A DNA stretch of 64,000 nt from Arthrobacter sp. M2012083 (GCF_000281065.1 NZ_AKKK01000039.1:124001-188000), one strand, 5' to 3'. Numbered from the stretch's first letter, positions 25,674 to 34,674 are shown. Notes: generated from the sequence alone by a model not told the origin. Numbers and translations: made by a program.

Positions 25674-26329
25674 GAGAGTGTTGCTTCTTTCGTGAGGGAC
25701 GCAACCAAGGTCTTGACGCGTTCGTGGATCTCGTCGCGAATTTCGCGGACGGTGTCAATGGACTGGCCGGCGGGGTCGGTGAGTTCCCAGTCTTCGTAGC
25801 GTTTGCCGGGGTAGATCGGGCAGGAGTCTCCACACCCCATGGTGATGACCACATCCGAGGCCCGCACAACATCGTCCGTGAGTGGCTTGGGATATTCCCT
25901 GCTAAGGTCCAAACCCATCTCCTTCATGACCGTCACGACGTTTGCGTCCAGCTCCGAGGTGGGCATGGAACCGGCTGAGCGGACCCGGATCTTACCCTTG
26001 GACTCGACGTTGAGCAGGGCTGCGGCCATCTGCGATCGGCCTGCGTTCTGGACGCAAACGAAGAGGACTTCGGGGATCCCTGAGGCGAGTGAGCCTTTGG
26101 ATTTGGCCAGCGCGTGGAGCCTGTCGTTAGCAAAGTGTTCGGTGGTTGCGGGCAGGTAGGCGCTGATTTTCGCAGTACGTGCCAAGGCTGCGTAGGACTC
26201 GAAGACGTAGCGTTCCACCGTTTCGGCCGCGAAGATCCCGGCGTAGCGCACGGAGAGCCGGTCGCTGATGCGGTGCAGGAGGTCGGTATTGTCTTGCAGT
26301 CCAAGACTGGTTTCACGAATTTCGGCCAT
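25670..26329 (-). CDS. arsC: Arsenate reductase ArsC with N-terminal three-helix domain
   Basis: The 219-residue protein has a helical N-terminal extension of about 85 residues ([20 protein letters not shown]) followed by a low-molecular-weight phosphatase-fold Ars[19 protein letters not shown]-loop with CX5R, and [20 protein letters not shown] with the resolving cysteines. The extension resembles corynebacterial ArsC1', where it aids dimerisation and thioredoxin-dependent turnover. It reduces arsenate to arsenite. Confidence 0.9.
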   Translation of the reverse strand: MAEIRETSLGLQDNTDLLHRISDRLSVRYAGIFAAETVERYVFESYAALARTAKISAYLPATTEHFANDRLHALAKSKGSLASGIPEVLFVCVQNAGRSQMAAALLNVESKGKIRVRSAGSMPTSELDANVVTVMKEMGLDLSREYPKPLTDDVVRASDVVITMGCGDSCPIYPGKRYEDWELTDPAGQSIDTVREIRDEIHERVKTLVASLTKEATLS

Positions 26330-26364
26330 GACATTGCTCCAATGTTGAGTGGTGACTGGCTCTT

Positions 26365-27738
26365 TTAGTTGTTGCTGCCGGAGCGGCCATGCACGAGTCC
26401 GGTCGGAAACCCGACGAATGCTGGTTCGGGTGCCGCGCAGCAGCCGGTTTCTGCCTCTCGCTTCGAATCAGTGACGGGAACGTCACAGCTAGTACCCGCG
26501 TCGGAGGAGCAGACCCCGGTCTCCGGCAGTTCAAGGTGAACGGTATCCGCCGCAACCTGATCCCCCGCCAGGGCGGCGGCCACGGAGCGGACTTGCTCAT
26601 AGCCAGTGGCCAGCAGGAAGGTGGGCGCACGGCCGTACGACTTCATGCCGACGATGTAGAAGTCCTTCTCTGGATGGGCGAGCACCTTCGCGCCATGCGG
26701 CGGGACCGTGCCGCAGGAGTGGAATTCAGGATCGATCAGCGGCCCCAGTTCCGTAGGAGCTTCAACAGCAGGGTCCAGGTTCAGCCGCAATTCCCGGAGC
26801 ATCTCAAGGTCAGGGCGGAAGCCGGTACACGGGACGATGACATCTGTTTCCAGCGTCCGTCCGTCAGCTGACTCCACCGTCAGTCCGGAATCAAGATTCT
26901 TCAGGGCTGCGATGCCGAATCCCGCGTGCAGTTCGATGGCGCCGGATTCGACGAGTCGGCGCAGCCGCGAGCCGAGCTGGCCACGGGCAGGCAGGCCGTC
27001 CGCGTCACCGCCGCCGTAGACCTTCTGCGCGGTAACGCCGCGGATGGCCCAGAGGATTTTGGTCTCAGGATTGCTTTTGGCCACATCGGCGAGGTTGATC
27101 AGCGTGTTCGCAGCGGAGTGGCCTGCGCCAACCACCAAGACTCGTCGGCCAGCGAACGAATCCCGATCCCGCCCGGAAACATCGGGCAGGGGCGAAGAGA
27201 TGCGGTCTGTTGCACGGTCTTCGCCGATGGCGGGCAACCCGGAGGTTCCCAGCGGGTTGCGGGTCGCCCAGGTGCCCGAAGCATCGACGACGGCCGACAC
27301 TATGTAATCGCGCACCTCACCGGCAGCATGTTCAACCCGGACCATAAACGGCGTGGTGTCACGGTCGCGTACATGGGTCTTGTCGAGTCCGGCACGCGTG
27401 ACGGCGATGACGCGGGCGCCGGTCTGCAGGCGGGAAGCAATGGCGGGGAGATCTGCCAACGGGGCGAGGTAGTCATCAATGAGTTCCCCGCCATAGGGCA
27501 GCGCGGTGGGACGGGGCGATTCCCAGCCCGTGGGCTTAAGCAGCCGGACAGCCGCAGCGTCGAGATTGAATCTCCACGGGGAGAAGAGGCGGATGTGGCG
27601 CCATTGTTCGATGGCTGCCCCTGTAGATGCACCGGCTTCGAAGATGATCGGCTCGAGGCCGCGTTCGAGTAGGTGCGCTGCGGCTGCCAGCCCAACGGGG
27701 CCTGCCCCAATGACTGCGACGCGGAGGTGCTTATCCAT
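26365..27738 (-). CDS. FAD/NAD(P)-binding flavoprotein of the arsenic operon (ArsO-like)
   Basis: The 457-residue protein begins with an FAD-binding GxGxxG (VAVIGAGPVGLAAAAHLLE) and carries a second nucleotide site VLVVGAGHSAANTLINLA near residue 200, the layout of flavin-containing monooxygenases/ArsO-like proteins. The C-terminal tail has four Cys at about 410, 418, 433 and 434, the last two adjacent, which could bind arsenite. It lies in the arsC/trxB operon. Its reaction in arsenic resistance is not established. Confidence 0.8.
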   Translation of the reverse strand: MDKHLRVAVIGAGPVGLAAAAHLLERGLEPIIFEAGASTGAAIEQWRHIRLFSPWRFNLDAAAVRLLKPTGWESPRPTALPYGGELIDDYLAPLADLPAIASRLQTGARVIAVTRAGLDKTHVRDRDTTPFMVRVEHAAGEVRDYIVSAVVDASGTWATRNPLGTSGLPAIGEDRATDRISSPLPDVSGRDRDSFAGRRVLVVGAGHSAANTLINLADVAKSNPETKILWAIRGVTAQKVYGGGDADGLPARGQLGSRLRRLVESGAIELHAGFGIAALKNLDSGLTVESADGRTLETDVIVPCTGFRPDLEMLRELRLNLDPAVEAPTELGPLIDPEFHSCGTVPPHGAKVLAHPEKDFYIVGMKSYGRAPTFLLATGYEQVRSVAAALAGDQVAADTVHLELPETGVCSSDAGTSCDVPVTDSKREAETGCCAAPEPAFVGFPTGLVHGRSGSNN

Positions 27739-27765
27739 GTTTACTCGTATCCCTGTAGTTGACGC

Positions 27766-28743
27766 TTAGAAGTGGGTGGGCTCTTCAACCAATGCGGTGG
27801 CGATGCTGTCGGCGTCGTCCAAGGCGGCGAGGTATCGCTCAGCATCGAGTGCAGCGGAGCAACCGGTGCCCGCCGCTGTGATGGCTTGGCGATAACGGTG
27901 GTCTACGGCGTCGCCGCAGGCAAAGACGCCCGACAGGTTGGTGCAAGTGGTGGGTGAGTCCACCTTGATGTAACCCTCAGAGTCGAGGTCCACTTGCCCC
28001 TCCACGAGTTCAGTCCGCGGCAAGTGACCGATTGCGACGAAAATACCGGTGGCCGCTTGCTCGCGGGTTTCGCCGGTGCGGGTGTCCGTGAGGGTGACAC
28101 CTGTGACTTTGGTGTCGCCGTGAATCTTGGTGATAGCGGAGTTCCAGGCGAAGGTGATCTTGGGATTGTCCTTGGCTCGCTGGGCCATAATGCGCGAGGC
28201 CCTCAGCTCATCCTTGCGCACCACCACTGTGACGGACTTGCCGAAGCGGGTCAGGAAGGTAGCTTCCTCCATGGCGGAATCTCCGCCACCAACCACAATG
28301 ATGTCCTGTTCGCGGAAGAAGAAGCCGTCACACGTGGCACACCAGGAGACACCGTGCCCGCTGAGTTTCTTCTCTTCCGGAAGCCCAAGCTCCTTGTAGG
28401 CAGATCCCGTAGCGAGGATCACGGCAGGTGCCTCGTGGGTCTCGCCGGCTCCGGTGACCACACGCTTGAGGTGACCCTTGAGATCAACCTCAGTGACGTC
28501 GTCGAACACTATCCGCGCGCCGAACTTTTCCGCCTGCTCCTGGAGCCCATCCATGAGCTCGGGACCTTGGATCCCACCCGGGAAGCCTGGAAAGTTCTCT
28601 ACTTCCGTGGTGTTCATGAGGGCCCCGCCAGCGGTGACCGAACCGGCCAGAACCAAGGGCTTTAGGCCCGCGCGGGCAGCATAGATGGCGGCAGTGTAGC
28701 CGGCAGGGCCGGACCCGATAATGATCAGCTGTTCGTTACTCAC
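27766..28743 (-). CDS. trxB: Thioredoxin-disulfide reductase
   Basis: The 325-residue flavoenzyme has the FAD motif [20 protein letters not shown], the redox pair CATCDG (about residues 135-140), the NADPH motif [15 protein letters not shown], and the FAD-binding end [15 protein letters not shown]. It passes NADPH electrons to thioredoxin. Its place between arsC genes suggests it recharges thioredoxin for the thioredoxin-dependent ArsC enzymes. No thioredoxin gene is in the window. GTG 28743 is the start. Confidence 0.93.
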   Translation of the reverse strand: MSNEQLIIIGSGPAGYTAAIYAARAGLKPLVLAGSVTAGGALMNTTEVENFPGFPGGIQGPELMDGLQEQAEKFGARIVFDDVTEVDLKGHLKRVVTGAGETHEAPAVILATGSAYKELGLPEEKKLSGHGVSWCATCDGFFFREQDIIVVGGGDSAMEEATFLTRFGKSVTVVVRKDELRASRIMAQRAKDNPKITFAWNSAITKIHGDTKVTGVTLTDTRTGETREQAATGIFVAIGHLPRTELVEGQVDLDSEGYIKVDSPTTCTNLSGVFACGDAVDHRYRQAITAAGTGCSAALDAERYLAALDDADSIATALVEEPTHF

Positions 28744-28765
28744 GGAATCGCTCCTGGCAGTTGGG

Positions 28766-29188
28766 TTACTTGGCGACGGGGATCAGCGAGGCAATGAGGC
28801 CCTCGATGCGGGTCTTGATCTCATCGCGGATGGGACGGACAGCTTCCACGCCCTGTCCCGCGGGGTCCTCGAGAACCCAGTCCTCATAGCGCTTGCCCGG
28901 GAAATACGGGCACTCGTCTCCGCAGCCCATGGTGATCACGACATCGGACTCCTTGACGGCTTCCGTAGTCAGGACCTTGGGAATCTCGGTGGACATGTCG
29001 ATGCCAAGCTCAGACATGGCTTCAACCGCAGCCGGGTTGACTTTGTCTGCCGGCTGGGAGCCGGCTGATCGAACCTCGACGGCACCTTGAGAGAGGTTTG
29101 TAAGGAAAGCTGCGGCCATCTGCGAGCGCCCCGCGTTATGAACGCAGACAAACAGAACGGATGGCTTCTTGGCGGTTTCAGTGCTCAC
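28766..29188 (-). CDS. arsC: Arsenate reductase ArsC, thioredoxin-type
   Basis: The 140-residue protein is a minimal phosphatase-fold Ars[19 protein letters not shown]-loop (CX5R), [10 protein letters not shown], and [20 protein letters not shown] with the redox-relay Cys. It is the first gene of the operon that runs to 25254. GTG 29188 has CAGGAG 5 bases upstream. A sigma-A-like promoter with an ArsR-type inverted repeat lies about 85-115 bases upstream. Confidence 0.92.
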   Translation of the reverse strand: MSTETAKKPSVLFVCVHNAGRSQMAAAFLTNLSQGAVEVRSAGSQPADKVNPAAVEAMSELGIDMSTEIPKVLTTEAVKESDVVITMGCGDECPYFPGKRYEDWVLEDPAGQGVEAVRPIRDEIKTRIEGLIASLIPVAK

Positions 29189-29273
29189 GGGGTCTCCTGG
29201 GTCGGTTTGGGTCGGTTGGGATCATTCCGCACCAATGCCGCGATGAGTAATATTGATATTCATCGATGCATTG

Positions 29274-29304
29274 AGTATCGGCCTATAGATTGATCATTGT
29301 CAAT
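29274..29304 (-). promoter_or_regulatory. arsC operon promoter with ArsR-type operator
   Basis: On the minus strand TTGACA (29303-29298), 18 bases and GATACT (29279-29274) form a promoter. ATTGATCATTGTCAAT (29289-29304) covers the -35 and matches the site before the stand-alone arsR at 30890-30905 in 14 of 16 positions. A second partial site, ATTGATATTCAT, is at about 29252-29263. The stand-alone ArsR probably controls this operon. Confidence 0.7.
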
Positions 29305-29320
29305 ATATGAAAATCGGGGA

Positions 29321-29995
29321 CTAAGCTGCCCGCAAGCGAGGGGCGAGATCATGGACGCGGCGCGAGATATCGGCGAATGCATCCTCAAACGCCTCCTTAC
29401 TGGCGATCCGGACAGGATCCGGGATTGACCAGTGAATGCCGCGCAATCCCGTCAGTTCCTCGTGTGCGTTATCGCAGACGGTGACCACTAGATCCTCCTC
29501 GCTCGCCACTTGGTCTATCAGGCAGGGTTTTGCTCCCGCAAGATCCAAGCCATGACGGCGTGCGACCTCCACCGCACCAGGCGCCACGTGTTCCGCAGGA
29601 TGAGTTCCCGCCGACACGGAGGGGATGTCACTGGCTGTTCGCCAGAGCGCAGTTGCCAACTGCGAGCGCGCACTGTTTCGGGTACAGACGAACAAGACCC
29701 GCCGAGCGCCGTGCTCGCGGCCGGGGGTGAGGCCCTCCAGTGCCCCTGCAGCCAGCCTGACATAGCTGCGGCGCTTGTCGGCCTCCGAACGATGCCGAAC
29801 GGCCAAACCTGCAGCTTCCATGGATCGCAAATGGTGCGACAGCAGATTTGCGGGCATGCCCAATTCCAACTGCAACTCCGTGGGCGACAGGTCCCCCAAG
29901 GTCAACAGATCCACGATGCGCAGCCTGGCGGGATCAGCCAAGGCCGCATACTTGGCTGCCCGCTCCAAGAGACTCGAGTTTTGCTCAATGTTCAT
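29321..29995 (-). CDS. ArsR regulator fused to ArsC-like low-molecular-weight phosphatase domain
   Basis: The 224-residue protein has an ArsR HTH in residues 1-95 (ALADPARLRIVDLLTLGDLS, PANLLSHHLRSMEAAGL) and an ArsC/phosphatase fold from about 95 (RRVLFVCTRNSARSQLATAL, CX5R loop intact; VTVCDNAHEEL). The usual ArsR metal-site ELCVCDL is missing from the HTH: the same position reads DLSPTEL. Such fusions may sense arsenic through the catalytic half. The start ATG 29995 fits a leaderless transcript; the longer frame to 30052 would run into the divergent aquaporin gene. Confidence 0.88.
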   Translation of the reverse strand: MNIEQNSSLLERAAKYAALADPARLRIVDLLTLGDLSPTELQLELGMPANLLSHHLRSMEAAGLAVRHRSEADKRRSYVRLAAGALEGLTPGREHGARRVLFVCTRNSARSQLATALWRTASDIPSVSAGTHPAEHVAPGAVEVARRHGLDLAGAKPCLIDQVASEEDLVVTVCDNAHEELTGLRGIHWSIPDPVRIASKEAFEDAFADISRRVHDLAPRLRAA

Positions 29996-30002
29996 TGATT
30001 CA

Positions 30003-30031
30003 ATTTTGACTGAACTACTTTCATCAGTCAA
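30003..30031. promoter_or_regulatory. Divergent control region of the ArsR-ArsC fusion and aquaporin genes
   Basis: TTGACTGA (30006-30013) and TCAGTCAA (30024-30031) are a perfect 8-bp inverted repeat with a 10-base centre. On the minus strand TTGACT (30031-30026), 17 bases and CAAAAT (30008-30003) form a promoter only 7 bases from ATG 29995. The operator differs from the other ArsR sites here, so it probably belongs to the fusion protein. Confidence 0.6.
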
Positions 30032-30040
30032 GCTGTTCCC

Positions 30041-30778
30041 ATGACTACTCATTCGCCCGGGTTGTGGCGCCGCGCCCTTGCTGAAGCTTTGGGGACCTGC
30101 CTGCTAGTCGCCATCGTTGTGGGCTCAGGCATCGCGGCGCAGCGGCTCTCCCCCAATGATGTCGGCCTGCAGCTGCTCCAGAACAGCACTGCTACCGTGC
30201 TCGGTTTGACTGTCCTCATACTGGTCTTTGGGCCAATCAGCGGGGCGCACTTCAACCCGGTAGTGTCCCTGGTGGACTGGATCCTGGGCAGACGAGCCAG
30301 CAACGGGCTGGCGCTGAAGGAAGTTGCCACGTACGTTGCCTCGCAAACTGCGGGCGCGATCGGTGGCAGCGTGCTGGCGAACGCCATGTTTGAGGTCGGC
30401 ACGTCAATCTCCACTAAAGACCGTGCAACCCCTGGCCACCTGCTGGGTGAAATTGTGGCCACGGCCGGGTTGATTCTTCTGATTTTTTCCCTGGCCGCCA
30501 CCAAGAGGGGCTCCTTGGCGGCCCCCGCTGTTGGGGCCTACATCGGGGCGGCCTACTGGTTCACGTCATCGACCTCCTTCGCGAACCCTGCCGTGACAGT
30601 CGGACGAATCTTCAGCGACACGTTCGCAGGCATCGCACCCGATTCCGCACCGGCCTTTGTCCTGGCGCAAGTGATCGGTGCCGCCGTTGGACTCGGCCTT
30701 CTCCTCATGCTTTTCCCCGCAGGTTCAGGCATCGCGGAGGATGTCGTTGTGCCGCACACAGTGGACGAGCGGGCTTGA
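30041..30778 (+). CDS. Aquaporin / major intrinsic protein, probable arsenite channel
   Basis: The 245-residue channel has two pore motifs: the first is NPV rather than NPA (SGAHFNPVVSLVDW), the second is canonical (SFANPAVTVGRIF). About six helices are visible. In several ars operons a MIP channel replaces or assists the ArsB/Acr3 pump by letting arsenite diffuse out. No ArsB or Acr3 gene occurs in this window. The gene is divergent from the ArsR-ArsC fusion and shares its operator region. Confidence 0.9.
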   Translation: MTTHSPGLWRRALAEALGTCLLVAIVVGSGIAAQRLSPNDVGLQLLQNSTATVLGLTVLILVFGPISGAHFNPVVSLVDWILGRRASNGLALKEVATYVASQTAGAIGGSVLANAMFEVGTSISTKDRATPGHLLGEIVATAGLILLIFSLAATKRGSLAAPAVGAYIGAAYWFTSSTSFANPAVTVGRIFSDTFAGIAPDSAPAFVLAQVIGAAVGLGLLLMLFPAGSGIAEDVVVPHTVDERA

Positions 30779-30889
30779 TCTACCCTTGCACCCAAGGGTT
30801 ATTCAGAAGTGAAGAAGAATGGTCAGCGGGTCGAACAGATCCCCAACCTGCTTCCTTAGGGGGCCATCCAAGCTCGCGAACCGGCGTAT

Positions 30890-30918
30890 ATTGATGATCG
30901 TCAATGTTCCGGCATAAT
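30890..30918 (+). promoter_or_regulatory. arsR promoter and operator, leaderless
   Basis: ATTGATGATCGTCAAT (30890-30905) is an inverted repeat overlapping a promoter TTGATG (30891-30896), 16 bases, CATAAT (30913-30918). The start codon ATG 30925 is 6 bases further, so the transcript is probably leaderless. The repeat is nearly the same as the one at 29289-29304. Confidence 0.65.
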
Positions 30919-30924
30919 AGGTAT

Positions 30925-31275
30925 ATGACCGCACTACCCACACTCGCGCCGGCCAACGGGCAAGACTGCTGCGAGCCGACGGGCCAGCCTGCCCTGGGTG
31001 CAGAGGAAGCCAAGCGAAAAGCAATGGTGTTCAAGGCCCTCGCCGACCCCAACCGGCTGCGGCTTCTATCCATGGTCAAAGCCGAATCTTCGGGCGAATC
31101 ATGCGTCTGCGACCTCACGGAGCCACTGGGCCTCGGCCAGCCAACGGTGTCGCACCACCTGAAGATCCTGGTGGACGCGGGCCTGCTACACCGCGAAAAG
31201 CGCGGTACATGGGCATACTATTCCCTGGTCCCGGGCGCATTGGACGGCGTTGCCGGCATCCTGGCCAAGCTGTGA
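30925..31275 (+). CDS. arsR: ArsR family arsenic-responsive repressor
   Basis: The 116-residue protein has a winged helix (FKALADPNRLRLLSMVKAES, GQPTVSHHLKILVDAGLL) and the arsenite-binding type motif SCVCDL in the expected helix. An extra Cys pair lies near the N-terminus (DCCEP). It would leave DNA when arsenite binds the Cys residues. Its stop overlaps the acetyltransferase start by 4 bases. The inverted repeats before this gene and before the arsC operon suggest it controls both. Confidence 0.92.
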   Translation: MTALPTLAPANGQDCCEPTGQPALGAEEAKRKAMVFKALADPNRLRLLSMVKAESSGESCVCDLTEPLGLGQPTVSHHLKILVDAGLLHREKRGTWAYYSLVPGALDGVAGILAKL

Positions 31276-31781
31276 CGGTCACGCTTAGGGCAATGGAGCC
31301 TCACGACTGGTCAGCCGTACGGGAGATATTCCAGGAGGGCATCGATACCGGCTTCGCCACGTTTGAATCATCCGCCCCCGACTGGGATGCCTTCAATAAC
31401 TCCAGATTGCCTGAGCACCGATTCGTGGCAGTCAGCAAGGAGGGCACCATCCTCGGCTGGACCGCGGTCTCACCCATTTCCTCACGACCGGCCTACGCCG
31501 GCGTAGTTGAGCACTCCATTTACGTGGCTGGAGCCGCCCGCGGCCAAGGCGTTGGGAAGCTGCTTCTGCAGGCGCTCGCCACCTCCACGGAGGCGCAAGG
31601 AATCTGGACCATCCAGTCCAGCATCTTCCCGGAGAACCAGGCCAGCCTTCGGCTGCATCAGGCCAATGGTTTTGCCATCGTCGGGCGGCGGGACCGTATT
31701 GCTCGCGTGAGCACCGGACCCGCCGCCGGACAATGGCGCGACACCCTGCTGCTGGAGCGCCGCTCGCCGGTCATTGACTGA
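31272..31781 (+). CDS. GNAT N-acetyltransferase, ArsN/phosphinothricin-type
   Basis: The 169-residue enzyme shows the pattern of phosphinothricin acetyltransferase-like proteins: VREIFQEGIDTGFATFESSA near the N-terminus, EHSIYVAGAARGQGVGKLLL for acetyl-CoA binding, and SIFPENQASLRLHQANGF. ArsN1 members in ars operons acetylate the antibiotic arsinothricin or related glutamate analogues. The start GTG 31272 overlaps arsR (GTGA), which supports an arsenic-linked role. Confidence 0.85.
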   Translation: MTVTLRAMEPHDWSAVREIFQEGIDTGFATFESSAPDWDAFNNSRLPEHRFVAVSKEGTILGWTAVSPISSRPAYAGVVEHSIYVAGAARGQGVGKLLLQALATSTEAQGIWTIQSSIFPENQASLRLHQANGFAIVGRRDRIARVSTGPAAGQWRDTLLLERRSPVID

Positions 31782-31784
31782 CGA

Positions 31785-33959
31785 TTATCGGCCGACCGAC
31801 GCCTCTTCCTCCTCGCGAGGAGCGATCTGCGCCGGCGAAGACTCACGCGCCAGCTTTCCCGGCCACCAGATCTTGCTGCCGATATCGTAGGCCAGCGCGG
31901 GAACCAGCAAGGAGCGGACCAGCACCGTATCCAGCAGCACACCGAACGCCACAATAAACGCGAGCTGGACCAGGAACATGATGGGGATGACACCAAGGGC
32001 CGCGAAGGTAGCGGCCAGGACCACCCCGGCAGAGGTAATGACACCGCCGGTAACGGCCAATCCCCGCAGGATTCCCGGACGTGTCCCATGCTTCAAGGAC
32101 TCTTCGCGGACACGACTCATCAGGAAGATGTTGTAATCCACGCCAAGTGCTACCAGGAACACGAAACCGAAGAGCGGCACGGTAGCGTCAGCGCCGGAGA
32201 ACCCGAAGACTCCATTGAAGACCCAGGCCGAGACACCCATCGCAGCACCGTAGGAAAGCACCACAGAGAGCACCAGCAGCACGGGTGCCACTACCGAACG
32301 CAGCAGGAGCATCAGGATGAACAGGATGACCACCAGCACGATCGGAATGATGACCACCAGGTCGCGTTGCGCAGTGGTGTTGGTATCCAGTGCCGTCGCC
32401 GTCACCCCACCTACCAGAGCGTCGGCGTCGGCCTCCTTGACTGCCACCCGCAGCGACTTCACCGTCTCTTCAGCCTCAATCGAATCCGCAGCTGAGTTCA
32501 ACGTCGCATTGATCAGGACCCTGCCCTCGCGGACAGCCGGATCAGCAGGAGTCCCGGGAGCGCCGGTGATGGGAACATTTCCATCAGCCAGCAGGTAAGC
32601 GTCGCCCACGCCGTCGGCCGCTTTGACCTTCTCCAGCACTTGCTGCGCAGCACCTTCGGAAGTCACCACGACGGCGGGGCTGCCGCTGCCGGCGTCGAAG
32701 TGGCGCGCCAGCGCTTCCTGGCCGTCGACGGCGTCGGATGCGGAAAGAATGACGTCCGTTTGCGGAACCCCGTTGGCCTTCAACTGCATCAAGCCGGTCG
32801 AAGCGGCAAGCAGCAGCAGGACCGAAGCCACCCACACAACGCGCGGCCGCTTGGAGACCAGCCGACCCGTGGCGCGCCACAGACCCTTTTGCCCCTCAAG
32901 TCCGGTGACAATCTCTGGTTCGCGTTCGTCGTCGGGCAGCAGTTTGGGCCGGAAGGGCCAGAAAGCGGATCGTCCAAGCAGAGCCATCAATGCGGGCAGG
33001 AGTGTGAGTGCGGCGAACAGGGAGCAGAGGATGCCGGCAGCGGCCACAGGACCAAGGGCCTTGTTGGAGTTCAGGTCCGAGAAGAGCAGGCAGAGCAGTG
33101 CGATGATCACGGTGGCACCCGAGGCAAGAATTGGTTCGAACGATGCCTTCCAGGCCGTAATGACTGCCAGCGTGCGGTTAGTGGTGTGAGTCAGGGCTTC
33201 ACGGAACCTCGCAACATACAACAGTGCGTAGTCGGTAGCCGCACCAATCACAAGAATTGAAAGGATGCCTTGGCTTTGGCCGTTCAGTTGGATCCAGCCG
33301 AGCTTGGCCATGCCGAACACCAGCAGAATCGCGGCACACAATGCGAAGACCGAGGTGAACAGCACCGCCAGCGGCAGCACCACCGAGCGGTAAACCAACA
33401 GCAGGATCACAAACACGGCCCCCAGGGCAACCAACAGCAGAATGCCGTCGATTCCGCCGAACGCGTTGACGAGGTCGGCGGTCAGGCCAGCCGGCCCGGT
33501 GACGAACGCCTGCATTCCCTCCGGGGCACCGGGCTGCACGACGTCGCGCAGCTCCTGGACCTTCTCCCGCAGCTCATCGGAAGACGCCATGGGAACAATG
33601 AACTGGACGGCTTTGTCGTCTTCGGACGGAATAGGCCCGACGACGGCGCTCCCCAGCTTGAGTGCCTCGATGTCGGCTTTCAGTTGGGCTGCTTCGCCCA
33701 GCTGAGCCGGGGTGAAGGGGGTGCCGTTCTCCACGATGACCACCGCAGGAATCTCTTCCGAGTCCCTGAACTTGGCCTGCCAATCGCCGGCTTCCGTGGC
33801 TTCGGCGCCGGCGGGAAGGAAGGATGCCTGGTCGTTTGAGGAGACCTCTTCCAATCGCCCAAAGGTGGGGCCGCCGATGCCGGCAATGCCGAGCCACGTA
33901 ATGACAAGCACCACGGGCACTAGCCAGCGGAGCCAGAACGGTACTTTCTGCGAGTTCAT
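31785..33959 (-). CDS. MMPL/RND family exporter
   Basis: The 724-residue membrane protein has two repeated halves, each one helix, a large outside loop and five further helices, the standard MMPL/YdfJ plan. Motifs include GILSILVIGAATDYALLYVA in half one and LFGFVFLVALGVDYNIFLMS in half two, with the proton-relay Asp-Tyr. It exports lipids, drugs or other hydrophobic compounds. It is divergent from a MarR gene with a 12-bp inverted repeat between, typical of drug-inducible export. Confidence 0.9.
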   Translation of the reverse strand: MNSQKVPFWLRWLVPVVLVITWLGIAGIGGPTFGRLEEVSSNDQASFLPAGAEATEAGDWQAKFRDSEEIPAVVIVENGTPFTPAQLGEAAQLKADIEALKLGSAVVGPIPSEDDKAVQFIVPMASSDELREKVQELRDVVQPGAPEGMQAFVTGPAGLTADLVNAFGGIDGILLLVALGAVFVILLLVYRSVVLPLAVLFTSVFALCAAILLVFGMAKLGWIQLNGQSQGILSILVIGAATDYALLYVARFREALTHTTNRTLAVITAWKASFEPILASGATVIIALLCLLFSDLNSNKALGPVAAAGILCSLFAALTLLPALMALLGRSAFWPFRPKLLPDDEREPEIVTGLEGQKGLWRATGRLVSKRPRVVWVASVLLLLAASTGLMQLKANGVPQTDVILSASDAVDGQEALARHFDAGSGSPAVVVTSEGAAQQVLEKVKAADGVGDAYLLADGNVPITGAPGTPADPAVREGRVLINATLNSAADSIEAEETVKSLRVAVKEADADALVGGVTATALDTNTTAQRDLVVIIPIVLVVILFILMLLLRSVVAPVLLVLSVVLSYGAAMGVSAWVFNGVFGFSGADATVPLFGFVFLVALGVDYNIFLMSRVREESLKHGTRPGILRGLAVTGGVITSAGVVLAATFAALGVIPIMFLVQLAFIVAFGVLLDTVLVRSLLVPALAYDIGSKIWWPGKLARESSPAQIAPREEEEASVGR

Positions 33960-33995
33960 GAGACCTTCTTCTTCGGGGATGACCGGCGAGCTTTA

Positions 33996-34024
33996 TTCCA
34001 TCATAGATTATCTCTATCATGGAA
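33996..34024. promoter_or_regulatory. Inverted-repeat operator between MMPL and MarR genes
   Basis: TTCCATCATAGA (33996-34007) and TCTATCATGGAA (34013-34024) form a 12-bp inverted repeat with one mismatch and a 5-base centre, in an AT-rich part of the divergent gap. It is the likely MarR site. Confidence 0.7.
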
Positions 34025-34123
34025 CTATTGGAAGCTCCGATTGCTGTTGATGCCGGATAACCGGACCGCTGGGAGTAATATCCGGAAGGCAGCAAATATG
34101 AGACGACTGGCAGGAGGGCGGAC

Positions 34124-34645
34124 ATGTCGGACCCAACAGTCCCGCGACCTGAGGCGAGCCGGCCCGAGAACTCAGCCCCCCAGGAACTGGTTCGCCTCCT
34201 GCAGGACTTCACCCTCGAAGCGAACCACTACGTGGACGCTGCAGGTGGCCGAAACGACATGCACCGCACGGACCTGAATGCACTCGCCGTCATCATGCGC
34301 CACTCCGCAGCCGGCAAAGTTGTGACGCCCGGCGTTCTCCGCGCCGAACTGCGGCTCAGCTCCCCCGCCACCACTGCGTTGGTTGATCGCCTGCATGCCT
34401 CCGGACACGTGGTCCGCGAACGCCTTGGCACGGATCGCCGGCAAGTCCAGTTGCAGATGACACCCAAGGCGTACCGGGATGGCAGCGCAATGTTCATGCC
34501 GCTGGCTATCCGGATGGGCAAGGCCATGGCCGCGTACAGCCCTGAGGAGCTGGAGCTGGTCACCCGGTTCATGACGGACATGGTGGAAGCCACCCTCGCA
34601 GCCCGCGAGGAAGCCACCCAACCCGACGCAACGCGCTCCACCTAA
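34124..34645 (+). CDS. MarR family transcriptional regulator
   Basis: The 173-residue protein has a MarR winged helix: DLNALAVIMRHSAAGKVVTP, LSSPATTALVDRLHASGHV and RERLGTDRRQVQLQMTPKA. ATG 34124 follows AGGAGG. It is divergent from the MMPL exporter and probably represses it until a ligand binds. Confidence 0.9.
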   Translation: MSDPTVPRPEASRPENSAPQELVRLLQDFTLEANHYVDAAGGRNDMHRTDLNALAVIMRHSAAGKVVTPGVLRAELRLSSPATTALVDRLHASGHVVRERLGTDRRQVQLQMTPKAYRDGSAMFMPLAIRMGKAMAAYSPEELELVTRFMTDMVEATLAAREEATQPDATRST

Positions 34646-34674
34646 ATTCACCTTCAAAGTTGTAGCGTTTCCCT

